A stretch of 64,000 nucleotides of DNA from assembly GCA_003586115.2 (NCBI GenBank), contig QVOM02000126.1, positions 10,072,642 through 10,136,641 on the forward strand. Direction: 5' to 3'. Positions within the stretch are counted from its first letter, which is position 1. Each line of letters starts with the position of its first letter. The stretch is from Salvator merianae. Lineage: Eukaryota > Chordata > Lepidosauria > Squamata > Teiidae. Positions 9,541-18,980 of the stretch are shown piece by piece. The notes under the pieces are model-generated. The model did not search any database. It was not told the DNA's origin and was given only the letters and a program-made list of their open reading frames with translations. The translations under genes were made by a program, and so were the position numbers.

Positions 9541-12500
9541 GAGATGATAAAACAGAGGGAAAAGCTAAGACCATTTACTAAGAAAATCTTGGGGGGCAGG
9601 GCTTAGATTTTCCTGGGACCATCACATATCATTTTGGTGTTCCAAGAGGGTGGACTGTTCAATATGAAAACAGAAGAGGAAGGATTGAAACTGCTGAGAC
9701 AACTGGGGATAGAGAATATTGAACTGGTGGTAGCAGAATCTTCTGAGGAAGATCAGGAGGATTAAGAAGAGGACGAGTTGCAAAAGAAAGTGGCTGAACT
9801 TCATAGAAAGGAAAAGGAGAAGAAAGATAAAGAAAATAAGATAATTAAGATGGACAAAATGAGTTTGAGAAGCAACAAATGATGAACTGTTAATTAGTTT
9901 TTGGCTTTTGTAATAAAATGGTTAATAATTAATATTAATTTAAAACAGGTTGACTGTTTAATAAGATCCTTATGAGGAAAGAAATATCTGACTCATGGAA
10001 AAAATTAGAAATGGTGACAATATTGAAAAAAAACAGAGATGAGATGGATTTGAAATCATATCATCCAATCACACTAAGCAATTTTTGCATGAATTTTGGC
10101 AATTAGAATGGAGAAATGTACTCCAAAAATAGTGAAGATCATTATGGGTTTGTCAAGGGAAGATATATAGCAGATTCAATTAGGAATGTTTTAAATATTT
10201 TACATTATGCCAAGCAAAATGAAAATAAATTAGTGATCATTAAATCAGATGTATACAAGGCAATTGATTCAATTAATCATAAATTTATAATAAGGATTTG
10301 TCAGGATTTGAGGGTGGGGACAAATTTTATTACAACAATATAAGAATTGTATAAAAATAATCACTCTTGTGTAAAATTTAATGAGAGTTTATTTAAATAT
10401 TTTGATATTAAAAGTAGAGTTAAACAAGGCTGTCCCTCTTCCACCTGTTATTTATATTGGCTCTGGAGCCTCTAGCAAACAAAATAAGAAATAAAGTGGA
10501 TCTATTTGGATATAAAATTGGAAATGAGGATAATGAAATTAATATGTATGCAAGGTCTGGGTTAAAAATAAATGTTGCTAAATCAGAAATAACAAGGATG
10601 ATTAATTCAAACTGGATTGAACTAAGACAGACTACTAGGGAAATGAGGTTGAAATTGGAGCTTAAGAAAATGAAATACTTGGGAGTCTTTGTAATGAATA
10701 ATAGCATCGCACTGTTGATTCATATTCAATCTGTGATCTACTAGTACACACATATCTTTTTCATATGAGCTGCTACTCAGCCAGATTCCTCCTATTCTGT
10801 ATTGGATTTCGTCATTTTTCTTGCCCAGTTGTACAACTTTGCATTTCTCCATGTTAAATATCATTCTCTTAGTTTCAGCCCATTGTTCAAGCTCGTCTAG
10901 ATCTTTTTGAATCCTCTCCTTCTCCTCCCTAGTGTTAGCAACCCTCCTAGCTTTGTGTCATCTGCAAATTTGATCAGCATCTCCTCGACTCCTTCATCCA
11001 GATCATTTATAAAAATGTTGAACAGCACTGGGCCCCGGACAGAGCCTTGTGGCACTCCACTCAAGACATTCTTCCAATCAGATGTGAAACCATTTATGAC
11101 CACTCTTTGAGTATGATCACTAAGCCAGTTATGAATCCACCTCACATTTGTCCTGTCAATTCCATATTTGATCAATTTTTTTAGTAAAGATGGTACAGTA
11201 CGTCTACAGCATTTTCTTGATCGACCCATCCAGTAATTTTGTCATAGAAGGAAATCAGATTAGTCTGGCATGACTTGTTTGTTACAAATCCATGGCTCTG
11301 GTTAATTATTGCACTCCCATATAAATGCTTGCATATGGGTTGTTTAATAATTTGTTCAAGGAACTTGCCCGGTATTGAAGTCAGGCTCACAGGCCTATAG
11401 TATCCTGGATCAGCCTTCTTCCCTTTTTTGAAGATAGGGACAGCATTTGCCCTTCTCCAATATTCTGGGACTTTTCCTGTTCTCTAGGAACTCTCAAAGA
11501 TACAGAGAGTGGTTCAGCAATTATCTCTGCTAATTCCTTCAGCGTCATAGGATGTAATTCATCTGGTCCTGGAGACTTGAATTCATTCAAATTAGCTAAG
11601 TGTTCCCTCACATTCTCCTTATGGGAGATGTAAGTTTGGAGAATGTACTGCAAAAGCTAAGAGAAAAGGTGTATAGGTTATTATGGGATTTATTTGTTAC
11701 AGATAGACCAATGAATATCAACTTAGAGATTTAATAGATATTAGAAACTGGCTTCAAGTGATGGTAGTAAATACCACTATATACAAAGAGGAGGTGAGAA
11801 GAAGTATGGAACAGCCATGTTCTAGATTAGAACAGGTGCTTAAAATGAAGATTGAGAGTGGGAAAAGTATAGGAGGAAGGTTATATAGAGTATTATTGAA
11901 ATAACATTTTCATTTCAAAGAACCTATGGTTAACTTGTGGAATATGGATTTAAATATGGATACAAAGGGGTTAAAACAATGGATACAGTAAATTAAAGAA
12001 ATTACAAGTTAAATTCCTTGGCAGGTGATATTGCACCCCTTGCCAATTAGCTCACATGATTTGAAACCTATTGCCAAATTGCTGGCATGGATGTAGGAAA
12101 CAAGGTACATATATACATCAGTGGTGGCAATGTGAGAAGATGAAAACCTATTGGAAACTAATTGAAGCAGAAAGAAATAAACTTATGCAAGTGCAAGTCA
12201 ATTAGTCAAAAGAAATGTGTATAACTCAATTGTTAAGTGACTTACAGATAGAACATCAAGATAGATATATGATGAATCAAGCAATAAAGGAGCACAGTTT
12301 GTTATACCTAAAGGATGGAAAGATCAAAGAACATGGGCAATTAATAACTGGTATCATTATTTGAAGGAATTTCTGTTTTTTGATTAAATCCGAGAAAAAA
12401 GACTGATATATTTAGGGTATAAGATTGAAGCTGATTGGGAAAACAAGTGGAAGAAAATTATAGATTTGAGTTTGCAACTAGGGGGGAATGAGATGAGATA

Positions 12501-12690
12501 ACAGATTAAGTCAGTCTTCCTTATGAGAAACAACGGATAAAAGGAAATCCATTCTGAAGGGTGGGTGGGGTAAATACGTATGTATTTGTTGTTATATGTA
12601 AAAAAAAATTCTCTCACTGTTGTTTTTTCTATTTTGTTTTGTTTATGTTATTGTATGTTATATCTATAAAAATTAATAAAAAAATTTAAA
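9541..12690 (+). mobile_element. L1-like LINE remnant, split by a CR1-A fragment
   Basis: Forward frames contain L1 reverse-transcriptase pieces: at 10116-10343 a YGFVKGRYIADSIRNV-like stretch followed by VIIKSDVYKAIDSI, the L1 RT box with KAID in place of the usual KAFD. Another piece is at 10457-10700. After the CR1-A block, 11650-12400 reads like the L1 C-terminus (a WKLIEAERNKLM-like stretch near 12150). It ends in an A-rich 3' terminus, AAAAATTAATAAAAAAATTT, near 12665-12690. Many stops are present. Upstream, 9660-9880 is a Lys/Glu-rich degraded stretch that might be ORF1. Confidence 0.75.
10697..11640 (-). mobile_element. CR1-A ORF2 fragment inside the L1
   Basis: The minus strand encodes CR1 ORF2 in broken frames: 11387-11653 (EFKSPGPDELHP), 11181-11390 (RT N-terminal boxes), 10897-11229 ([20 protein letters not shown]) and 10622-10864 (LDHRLNMNQQCD-like). 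Unlike other copies it lacks the 3' terminus and tail, which is unusual for a CR1 insertion, so a later deletion at about 10697 is likely. Confidence 0.8.
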
Positions 12691-12799
12691 AATATGATGA
12701 TGATGTCATTTTTTCCATTGGTTCCACTTACTGTAGCGTGTAACTCAATAGAAGCAAACTTTTCTTTGTCAAAGTGAGGCTTTCAACATACTGCGGTCT

Positions 12800-13275
12800 G
12801 TTTGGACTTTAAGCTAGTGAACATCAGGGACGCTCATGAGCCAAATGCATCTGCACTTTGAGGAAGTCTGCACAATCAGAAGCAGACTCCAACTGCTCCT
12901 GATCATAGCTAGCTGTGGAGCACTAAATTGTTCTCAACAACCTGACCAGGAGCAGCTAACCTGCTCCTGGTCAAGTGCATTCGTACCTGCTTCCAGGTGC
13001 GAATGCACATTGTGCGAATGCACAATGCACGAATGTGTGATCGCGCCTGCGCACGCCTGCACAATCCATAACGTTGCCAGTCACCATGACAGTGGCTGGA
13101 CACTTCCCAGCCCCTGTCATGGTGAAGATCAGGAGTAGGATGCCAGCATTCGCAGTGCGAATGTTGGTAACCTGCTGGTATTCCTGTCTAGAGCCCTGCG
13201 GCACAGGTGCTGTCCATGCAGTGTGGATGGTGTCCTGTTCCAACGTGGCAAGCGTAAAAATGCTCAAGGATTCCT
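12800..13275. mobile_element. Fold-back DNA transposon (FB-A), diverged
   Basis: The left end GGTCTGTTTGGACTTTAAGCTAGTGA resembles the FB-A terminus, followed by the subterminal CATCAGGGACGCTCATGAG. The interior shares GCATTCGCAGTGCGAATG and CCATGACAGTGGC-type text with the 1-424 and 31060-31475 copies. The interior is CpG-rich compared with its surroundings. No transposase. Confidence 0.5.
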
Positions 13276-13830
13276 CCACCACCCCAGCAAACAATCTGAT
13301 TCAAAAACTAATACCGACACACCAACTGCACCTCCTGCCATTATAACATCAAATACACAAGGACACATACTCATGTACCTAATATTAGAAATATTTGATC
13401 CAGACTTAAAATTCTAAAGGGGAGGGTGAATGTGTCTCCCTGAGTTAATAACAGCCTTCAGTTTTCCCTTGCTCGACTAGAAAGCATAGCTAATGCAACA
13501 CACGCCATGTTTCTGCTGCCAGCCAGAAGTCGTCAAATAGGACGTAAATAAACCGACCCCCTTAAAGGAAAGACAATGAAATTATTCGTACTCCTACCAC
13601 CTCCAATTACTGTAAGAGCAGCAATTATAAGGTTGCACTCCTACAGCCACCCTAAGGAGAAAATGAGAGGAAACTGTTCCATTAGGCAGAGTGACAGTCG
13701 AATTTTCTCACTTTTAGCCACAATACTGTGCCACAGACACATGAGGAATGGCAAGGTCATAGGGTAACAATTAAAGATTCTGACAATTAGTCTTTCGGAC
13801 ATGCACCCTTCTAACCTAATAAGAGAATAT
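13276..13830. other. Intergenic, unassigned
   Basis: Nothing recognisable: short ORFs without domains on either strand. Confidence 0.5.
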
Positions 13831-14090
13831 AGAACATAAGAAGTGCCCTACTGGATCAGGTCATGGCTCATCTAGTCCAACATCCTGTCTTACACAGTGG
13901 CCCACCAATTGTTTCTGGGCATTCTCAAGCAGAATATAAAAACAAAATCTTCACCTGCTCTCAGCTCCTTGTAAATGGCATTTAGAGGCATCCTACATGT
14001 CTCTTGGTATACCTGGGCATCCATTCTAGTAGTCACTGATACACCCAACCTCCATGAGTTTGTCTAATCCTTTCTTAAAGTTAACCAGGT
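13831..14090 (-). mobile_element. CR1-B 3'UTR fragment
   Basis: A single diverged unit (AGAACATAAGAAGTGCCC through CTCCATGAGTTTGTC) continues into the last few ORF2 bases (TTTCTTAAAG). It is cut by a truncated hAT-like MITE. Confidence 0.75.
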
Positions 14091-14192
14091 GACCTGCTGT
14101 GACAGTATGGAGACCCGGAGGCTCCATGAACAGGCATGGCATGCTTTGTGTGGGGCGCAAACACCCACCCTTAAAGCCAGCAGCCGCCACTG
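14091..14192. mobile_element. hAT-like MITE (FB-H), left end missing
   Basis: The right half matches the copies at 16889 and 28177 (GGAGGCTCCATGAACAGGCATGGC, then CACCCTTAAAGCCAGCAGCCGCCACTG). The left arm is absent, so this copy is truncated at or after insertion next to CR1-B. Confidence 0.65.
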
Positions 14193-14392
14193 GTGATTAC
14201 ATATACAAAAAGAGGAAGAAAACACAAAGGGAGAAAAGCCCCGTATACATTTCCACATTACTCAATGATTTAGTGGGCCACAAGGAAGAGAGAGGAAGGA
14301 GCCCCTACCACAAGGCTATACGTTTAATGCCCTATATTTAAAGTCATTGGAAAGGCTTTGTGCTTTTGTGTTTTCTGCAGTGGGGCAAGGGT

Positions 14393-14394
14393 TC

Positions 14395-14431
<37 letters not shown>

Positions 14432-14432
14432 T
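14393..14432 (+). repeat. (GAT)n microsatellite
   Basis: About 13 consecutive GAT triplets, interruption-free. Confidence 0.95.
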
Positions 14433-14499
14433 CTTGGTTGCCCATTGTGAATTCAAATTCTAACCAAGGATTAGGAATTAATGAAGTATCTAGTGTCAG

Positions 14500-15045
14500 T
14501 GAAATTTAGGACACATGATGAAGGCCAGTTGTTGGAGGACTGTGAGCAAAGCAAGTTGTGTGCTTGTCTCCTGCCGGTGGGCTTCCTTATGCAGCTGGTT
14601 CACCATTGTGAGAGGAGACTGTTGAACTAGATGGGCCACCCACAGGTCCAACCTTGCCTGAAAGCTTACATCTATTTATCTTCCGCATCACACAATGTGA
14701 TGCTCCCTATTCATCTACTTGCAATTGCTTGCTTTCGAACAGCTAGGTTGACTGGAGCTAGAGGCCAGTAGAGGGCGCCCATCCCCTCTACACGGCAGAC
14801 AAGGGCCTCGAACTCCAATCCTCCTATTGAAAGATCAGTGCCTTAGCCTTCTGTGCCACCGTGCCTCCACGTGTCTCTGAAGGTCTGCTGTCTGGTGACT
14901 GCAAGCAGAACAAGCTGTGTGCTCCAGTCCTGCTGGTGGGCTTCCTTGTGCAGCTTGTTGGCCACTGTGTGATCAGGCTCTTGGATGACGTGGTCCACAG
15001 ATCCATTTCAGTGGGACATTTCTTATGCTGCAATACCTCTGAACC
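14500..15045 (+). mobile_element. L3-like 3'UTR remnant, split by a SINE
   Basis: GAAGGCCAGTTGTTGGAGGACTGTGAGC and TGGGCTTCCTTATGCAGCTGG (14520-14640), then a second similar stretch at 14870-15045 (GCAAGCAGAACAAGCTGTGTGC). These repeat the L3-like 3' text at 3540-3720 and 5560-5645. The two stretches may be one tandemly duplicated remnant or two copies. Confidence 0.55.
14656..14868 (-). mobile_element. tRNA-head SINE, 3'-truncated
   Basis: This is the reverse complement of the SINE at 40176-40468. Reading the minus strand from 14868 gives GGAGGCACGGTGGCACAG, then the box-B-like GGAGTTCGAGGCC, then CTGTCTGCCGTGTAGAGGGG. It stops near AAGCTTTCAGG and lacks the GTAAGCCGCTTTGAGTCAGC segment and the CTT tail. 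Confidence 0.8.
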
Positions 15046-15905
15046 AGAAAACGAACACAAAACCTTCTCCTGCTGTTGATTCTCTGCAAATGTCCATTAG
15101 AGGCATCCTGCCTATCCCTCTAACCCAGAGGCATGGGTTAGAATGGACATCCATTCTAGATAGGAATGGAAGAGGAGCCCTGCTTGATCAGACCCCATCT
15201 AGTCCAGCATTCTGTCTCGCACAGTGGCCCACCAATTGCTTCTGGGCATCTCAAGCAGTAGACAAAGGCAAAACCTTCACCTGCTCTCCAATCCCTGCAA
15301 ATGGCCTTTGGAGGCCTCCTGCCTGTCTCTCCTACCTGGAGATGGTACCTAGGGATTCATTTTAGTAGCCATTGATACACCTGTCCTCCATGAATTAAGA
15401 GAAGCCCTGCTGGCTCAGGCCACAGCCTACCTAGTTCAGCATCCTGTCTCACACAGTGGCCCACGAATTGCTTCTGGGCATCTCAAGCAGAAGACAAAGG
15501 CAAAACCTTCACCTGCTTCCAGTTCCCTGCAAATGACTTTTAGAGGAATCTCACCTGTCCCTCTAACGCAGAGGCAATACCTAGATGTCCATTCTAGATA
15601 AGAACATAAGAGGAGCCCTGCTGGATCAGGCCACGGCCCATCTAGTCCAGCATCCTCTACCATACAGTGGCTCACCAATTGCTCCTGGGCATCCTCAAGC
15701 AGAAGACAAAGGCAAAACCTTCACCTGCTCTCAACTCCCTGCAAATGGGCTTCAGAGGCATCCTACCTGCCTCTCTCCAACCTGGAGGTGGTACCTAGGC
15801 GTCAATTCCAGCAGCCATTGATATACCTGTCAACTCCAGTAGTCATTGATACACTTAACCTCCATGAATTTGTCTAAACCTTTCTTAAAGCTGTCCAGGC
15901 TGGTT
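15046..15905 (-). mobile_element. CR1-B tandem 3'UTR array, about four units
   Basis: Units begin near 15046 (partial), 15166, 15385 and 15601 and run into the ORF2 end at 15860-15905 (CCTTTCTTAAAGCTGTCCAGG). The junctions CATTCTAGATAGGAATGG and CCATTCTAGATAAGAACATAAG occur at two places in this array. It is non-coding. Confidence 0.85.
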
Positions 15906-16342
15906 GCTGCCACCACCAACGAGCCCATACCATTGTCCTTCACACTTCTCTAGTGTCAGTCATGGTCTACAAGCTGGGACCGCAGGGAAGGCCCATGCCT
16001 TGGTTACAATCCTCTCCTGGATCCTATTGAATCAAATTAATCCACAGCACACCCCATCCAGGCAGACACCTGCAAGCAAAGCTTATGAAGGGCAGCTCAT
16101 ATTGTGCGTGTTGTCAGGGAAAGCAGCTCCACATCTCAGAATGGTATGGGACCTGAACTGTAGGCTCAGCTCTGAAGGAGAACTATAGCACAAGCAATTC
16201 TATGAAGTGCAAGAGAACAATTTTCATGCCAATAAAGGATGAAAGAGGATGCTTGCACACAGCGAGAGCAAGTCACTTAAAAAGGAACAGGATTTCTATA
16301 GAAAAGATTTAGTTCACTTGAAATAAACAGCTGTTTTGGCTG
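15906..16342. other. Intergenic, unassigned
   Basis: No recognisable gene or repeat. Confidence 0.5.
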
Positions 16343-16344
16343 TA

Positions 16345-16725
16345 CAGGGTGTTTCAGAAAGATGGGCCTGATTTGAAAGCGCTCTATCTCTGCAACCACA
16401 AACCGCCCACGAATGAAACTCTTACCACGTGAAAAGGCAGGGCATAGAGTTTCAAGTGATTACCATTAGATGCCTGTCCCATCACATGAACAGCAGTGGT
16501 GACTTCAGTGGAAGAAGACACTTTGAGAGGCATTTGGGACGAATTCAGTTATCATCTCGATGTTGTCCATACAGCAGGTGGAGGGGACACGTAACAGCAT
16601 TTATGAAATGATTAGTAAAACTTGATCACTCATTAAACCATTTGTAACTTTTTGTGTAATCGTAAAACGTTGCCATTGTGAAATATACAACTTTGAAATC
16701 GGATCCAACTTTTTGAAACACACTG
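16345..16725. mobile_element. Tc1/mariner-type element, internally deleted
   Basis: The left end CAGGGTGTTTCAGAAAGATG is complemented by the right end ACTTTTTGAAACACACTG. Both are flanked by TA (16343-16344 and 16726-16727), the target duplication of Tc1/mariner elements. At 381 bp it is far shorter than an autonomous mariner (about 1.3 kb) and carries no DDD/E transposase. The forward frame 16429-16611 is too short and unrecognised. Confidence 0.8.
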
Positions 16726-16759
16726 TACTTTTGTGTTGTGTCACACGTCTGTTTTCCCA

Positions 16760-16855
16760 GTGTTGCAGAATCTACAACTCCCATCATTCTTTGCCAATGG
16801 TCAGAAGAACTGGAGTTCATGGGACCTGCAGTTCAGCAACATCTAGTAGAGCGTT
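16760..16855. repeat. Small fold-back (FB-I)
   Basis: GTTGCAGAATCTACAACTCCC (16763-16783) is loosely complemented by the GGGACCTGCAGTTCAGCAAC end (16821-16840). Similar pairs occur at 480-566, 2386-2470, 7885-7985 and 28110-28165. Confidence 0.5.
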
Positions 16856-16888
16856 TAGTTTGGCCATTGTGCATCCTAGTGAAAATAC

Positions 16889-17053
16889 CAGCAGTGGCCG
16901 CTGGCTTTAAGCCTGGGTGTTTGCACCCCATGCAAAGCGCGTCATGGTTGCTACCTGCTGCAGCAGTACAGAGGCCCAGAGGCCCCACGAACAGCCATGA
17001 CGCACTTTGCGTGGGCCACGAACACCTGGGCGTAAAGCCGGCAGCCACCACTG
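16889..17053. mobile_element. hAT-like MITE (FB-H) with 8-bp target duplication
   Basis: Flanks GAAAATAC (16881-16888) and GAAAATAT (17054-17061) match at 7 of 8 bases, the hAT target-site length. The termini CAGCAGTGGCCGCTGGC and GCCGGCAGCCACCACTG are inverted repeats. The inner arms (TTTAAGCCTGGGTGTTTGC and GAACACCTGGGCGTAAAG; GCCCAGAGGCCCC near the centre) make most of the element fold back. No transposase. Confidence 0.8.
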
Positions 17054-17489
17054 GAAAATATCGACGACTGGATGGCAAATTCTAGCCCCTGTGCACAAGA
17101 GTAACCATCTTGGAGGTTCATGTCTTGAGCCCAGAAGCTTGCAGACCAAACAAACTGGAAGATACAAAGCTGGTTTAAAAAAATATTCCCCTTTTTTTCC
17201 CAGCAAAAAAATCTGTTTTATAATTCCTCACTCTGCATTAGTTTCAAAAAAACTGGATTTTTTTAAAGGAGAGAAAAAACTTTGCGCAACCATATTTCAA
17301 TCTATTTATTTGGACACCTGTCATTATGAACATTAAAGACTGGTTTGCTTTGAGATTAAACTGCCTCCATTGCAGGCTTGATAGTTCTGCCTTTATCTAA
17401 CCACACTTTGGCCCACTGTAGGTGAAAGTGCAGTTTGGGGGCCTTCAGTTGCTGGCTAAAACCCACGTTTCTCTTGTGACTACACTGGT
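17054..17489. other. Intergenic, unassigned
   Basis: No gene is recognised and ORFs are short. The A- and T-rich runs near 17180-17280 look like decayed sequence. Confidence 0.45.
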
Positions 17490-17850
17490 AAAGCTATATG
17501 TAATTGAGCATTCCCAATATAGTACCGGGATATTCCATAATATTTGCTATTACGGGAAATCCGGCAACGATGCCAGGTTTCCTGTAATATCGGTTGTTTA
17601 CCTCTGCCTGCTGGCTCCTGTCATTATCATTGTTCTTGCAAATACCCAGATGGAATCCAGCCAAACGCGAGGGAAAATAGCCCAAAGGGAAGTGGGTGGG
17701 CACATGGTTGACTTCCAGGTATTTGCAAAAGGAATTATAATGAAAGGAGTAGGCAGGCAGAGGTAAAAACCTGCTATTACCTCCTGCATCTGGGGGGTGA
17801 TGGCAGGAGGAAATCGTGGGATCTTCCTTAGATTCCACATTTGCCATTTG
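17490..17850. mobile_element. Fold-back DNA element FB-E
   Basis: A left arm at about 17597-17660 (TACCTCTGCCTGCTGGCTCC, then TTGCAAATACC) pairs with a right arm at about 17705-17766 (GGTATTTGCAAAAGG, then GGCAGGCAGAGGTA). Outer bases (ATTCCATAATATTTGC and the GGGATCTTCC side) may extend the repeat. ORFs on both strands mirror one another because of the palindrome and are not genes. Confidence 0.6.
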
Positions 17851-18476
17851 CTATCTGGAGGAACCCATTAGGAAGTTGAAAGCAACTGGAAACTCACCCC
17901 TAATCCATCTTTCTGTGCTTCCTGTCCATGAATCCCTACCACCTCAAGCAGATACTTGACCAGATATAGAGAAAGATGGGTGTTCTTTCTAAAGCTACAG
18001 TTGCCACTCCTGAATTTCACAAGAATTTGTGCCATAGCTTATTTTTTTATCTGTAGAATCAGCTTTTATGTCTCAGGAGGAGAAATCAGGTTTTCCAAGT
18101 CTGACCTCCCAGCAAGCTAGAAACCTGTAGAACCAGTTTGGTCAAAAATGGCAAGGCACCTGTCCCTGTGATTTGTAGGTGAAGGCCAGATGTCACAAAT
18201 TGGCTAAGGTGATCAATTATGTAGCACTGGAAAAGAAGAAAATTCATCACCTCAAAAAGACAAAATATGTGAATTTCTGAATAAACTGTTACGTACTATG
18301 TTTGCATGAATAAATCCAAAATTGGAACTTACTCCCATAATTTATTATTAGATAGGGCTGCGTTACTCTAAATGTCAAAAAAGCTCCAGAATAACAAAAG
18401 CTGACCTTGCCAGAAAGGTAATACAACTCATATATTACACAAAGCCATTCAAGAATCAGAAGCTTGGCAATACAGG
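17851..18476. other. Intergenic, unassigned
   Basis: No gene or recognised repeat. Confidence 0.5.
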
Positions 18477-18645
18477 AAAATTATAGAATCATAGAGTTGG
18501 CAATACATGGAAATTATAGAATCATAGAGTTAGAAGGGATCTCCGGGGTCACTGAGTCCAACTCCCTGCTTAATGCAGGATCCACTAAACTATCCCAGAC
18601 AGATAGCTGTCCAGCCTCCAATGAAGGAGAGCTTACCCCCTCCTA

Positions 18646-18980
18646 GGAGGCACGGTGGCGCAGGTGGCTAAGGCCCCTGTCTGCCGTGTAGAGGGGATGA
18701 GCGCCCTCTACTGGCCTCTAGCTCCAGCCAACCTAGCTGTTCGAAAGCAAGTAATTGCAAGTAGATAAATAGGGAGCATCGCATTGTGTGATGCGGAAGA
18801 TAGATAGATGTAAGCCTTCAGGCGAAAAATAACCTTGTAAGCCGCTTTGAATCAGCTTCGGCTAAGAAAAGTGCGGTATAAAAACCAAGTTCTTCTTCTT
18901 CTTCCTCCTCCTCCTCCTCCTCTTCTCCTTCTCCTTCTCCTTCTCCTTCTCCTTCTCCTTCTCCTTCTTCTTCTTCTTCT
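18646..18980 (+). mobile_element. tRNA-head SINE with deleted box B, inside CR1-A
   Basis: It starts GGAGGCACGGTGGCGCAGGTGG (box-A-like) but jumps from GGCTAAGGC directly to CCCTGTCTGCC. The copy at 40176 has 35 more bases there, including the box-B-like GAGTTCAAGGCC. The deletion ends in AAGGC on both sides. The body then matches other copies through GTAAGCCGCTTTGAATCAGC and ends in an 88-base CTT/CTC/CCTTCT tract (18893-18980). It interrupts the CR1-A ORF2 C-terminus. Confidence 0.85.
18893..18980 (+). repeat. Compound pyrimidine microsatellite (CTT, CTC, TTCTCC)
   Basis: The tail of the SINE has expanded into CTT, CTC and TTCTCC blocks. The Arg- and Gly-rich minus-strand ORF across it (18852-19151) is spurious. 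Confidence 0.9.

Noticed and set aside
9270..9574. Repetitive ORFs on both strands
   Set aside because: Products of the 98-bp tandem repeat being near a multiple of three in places.
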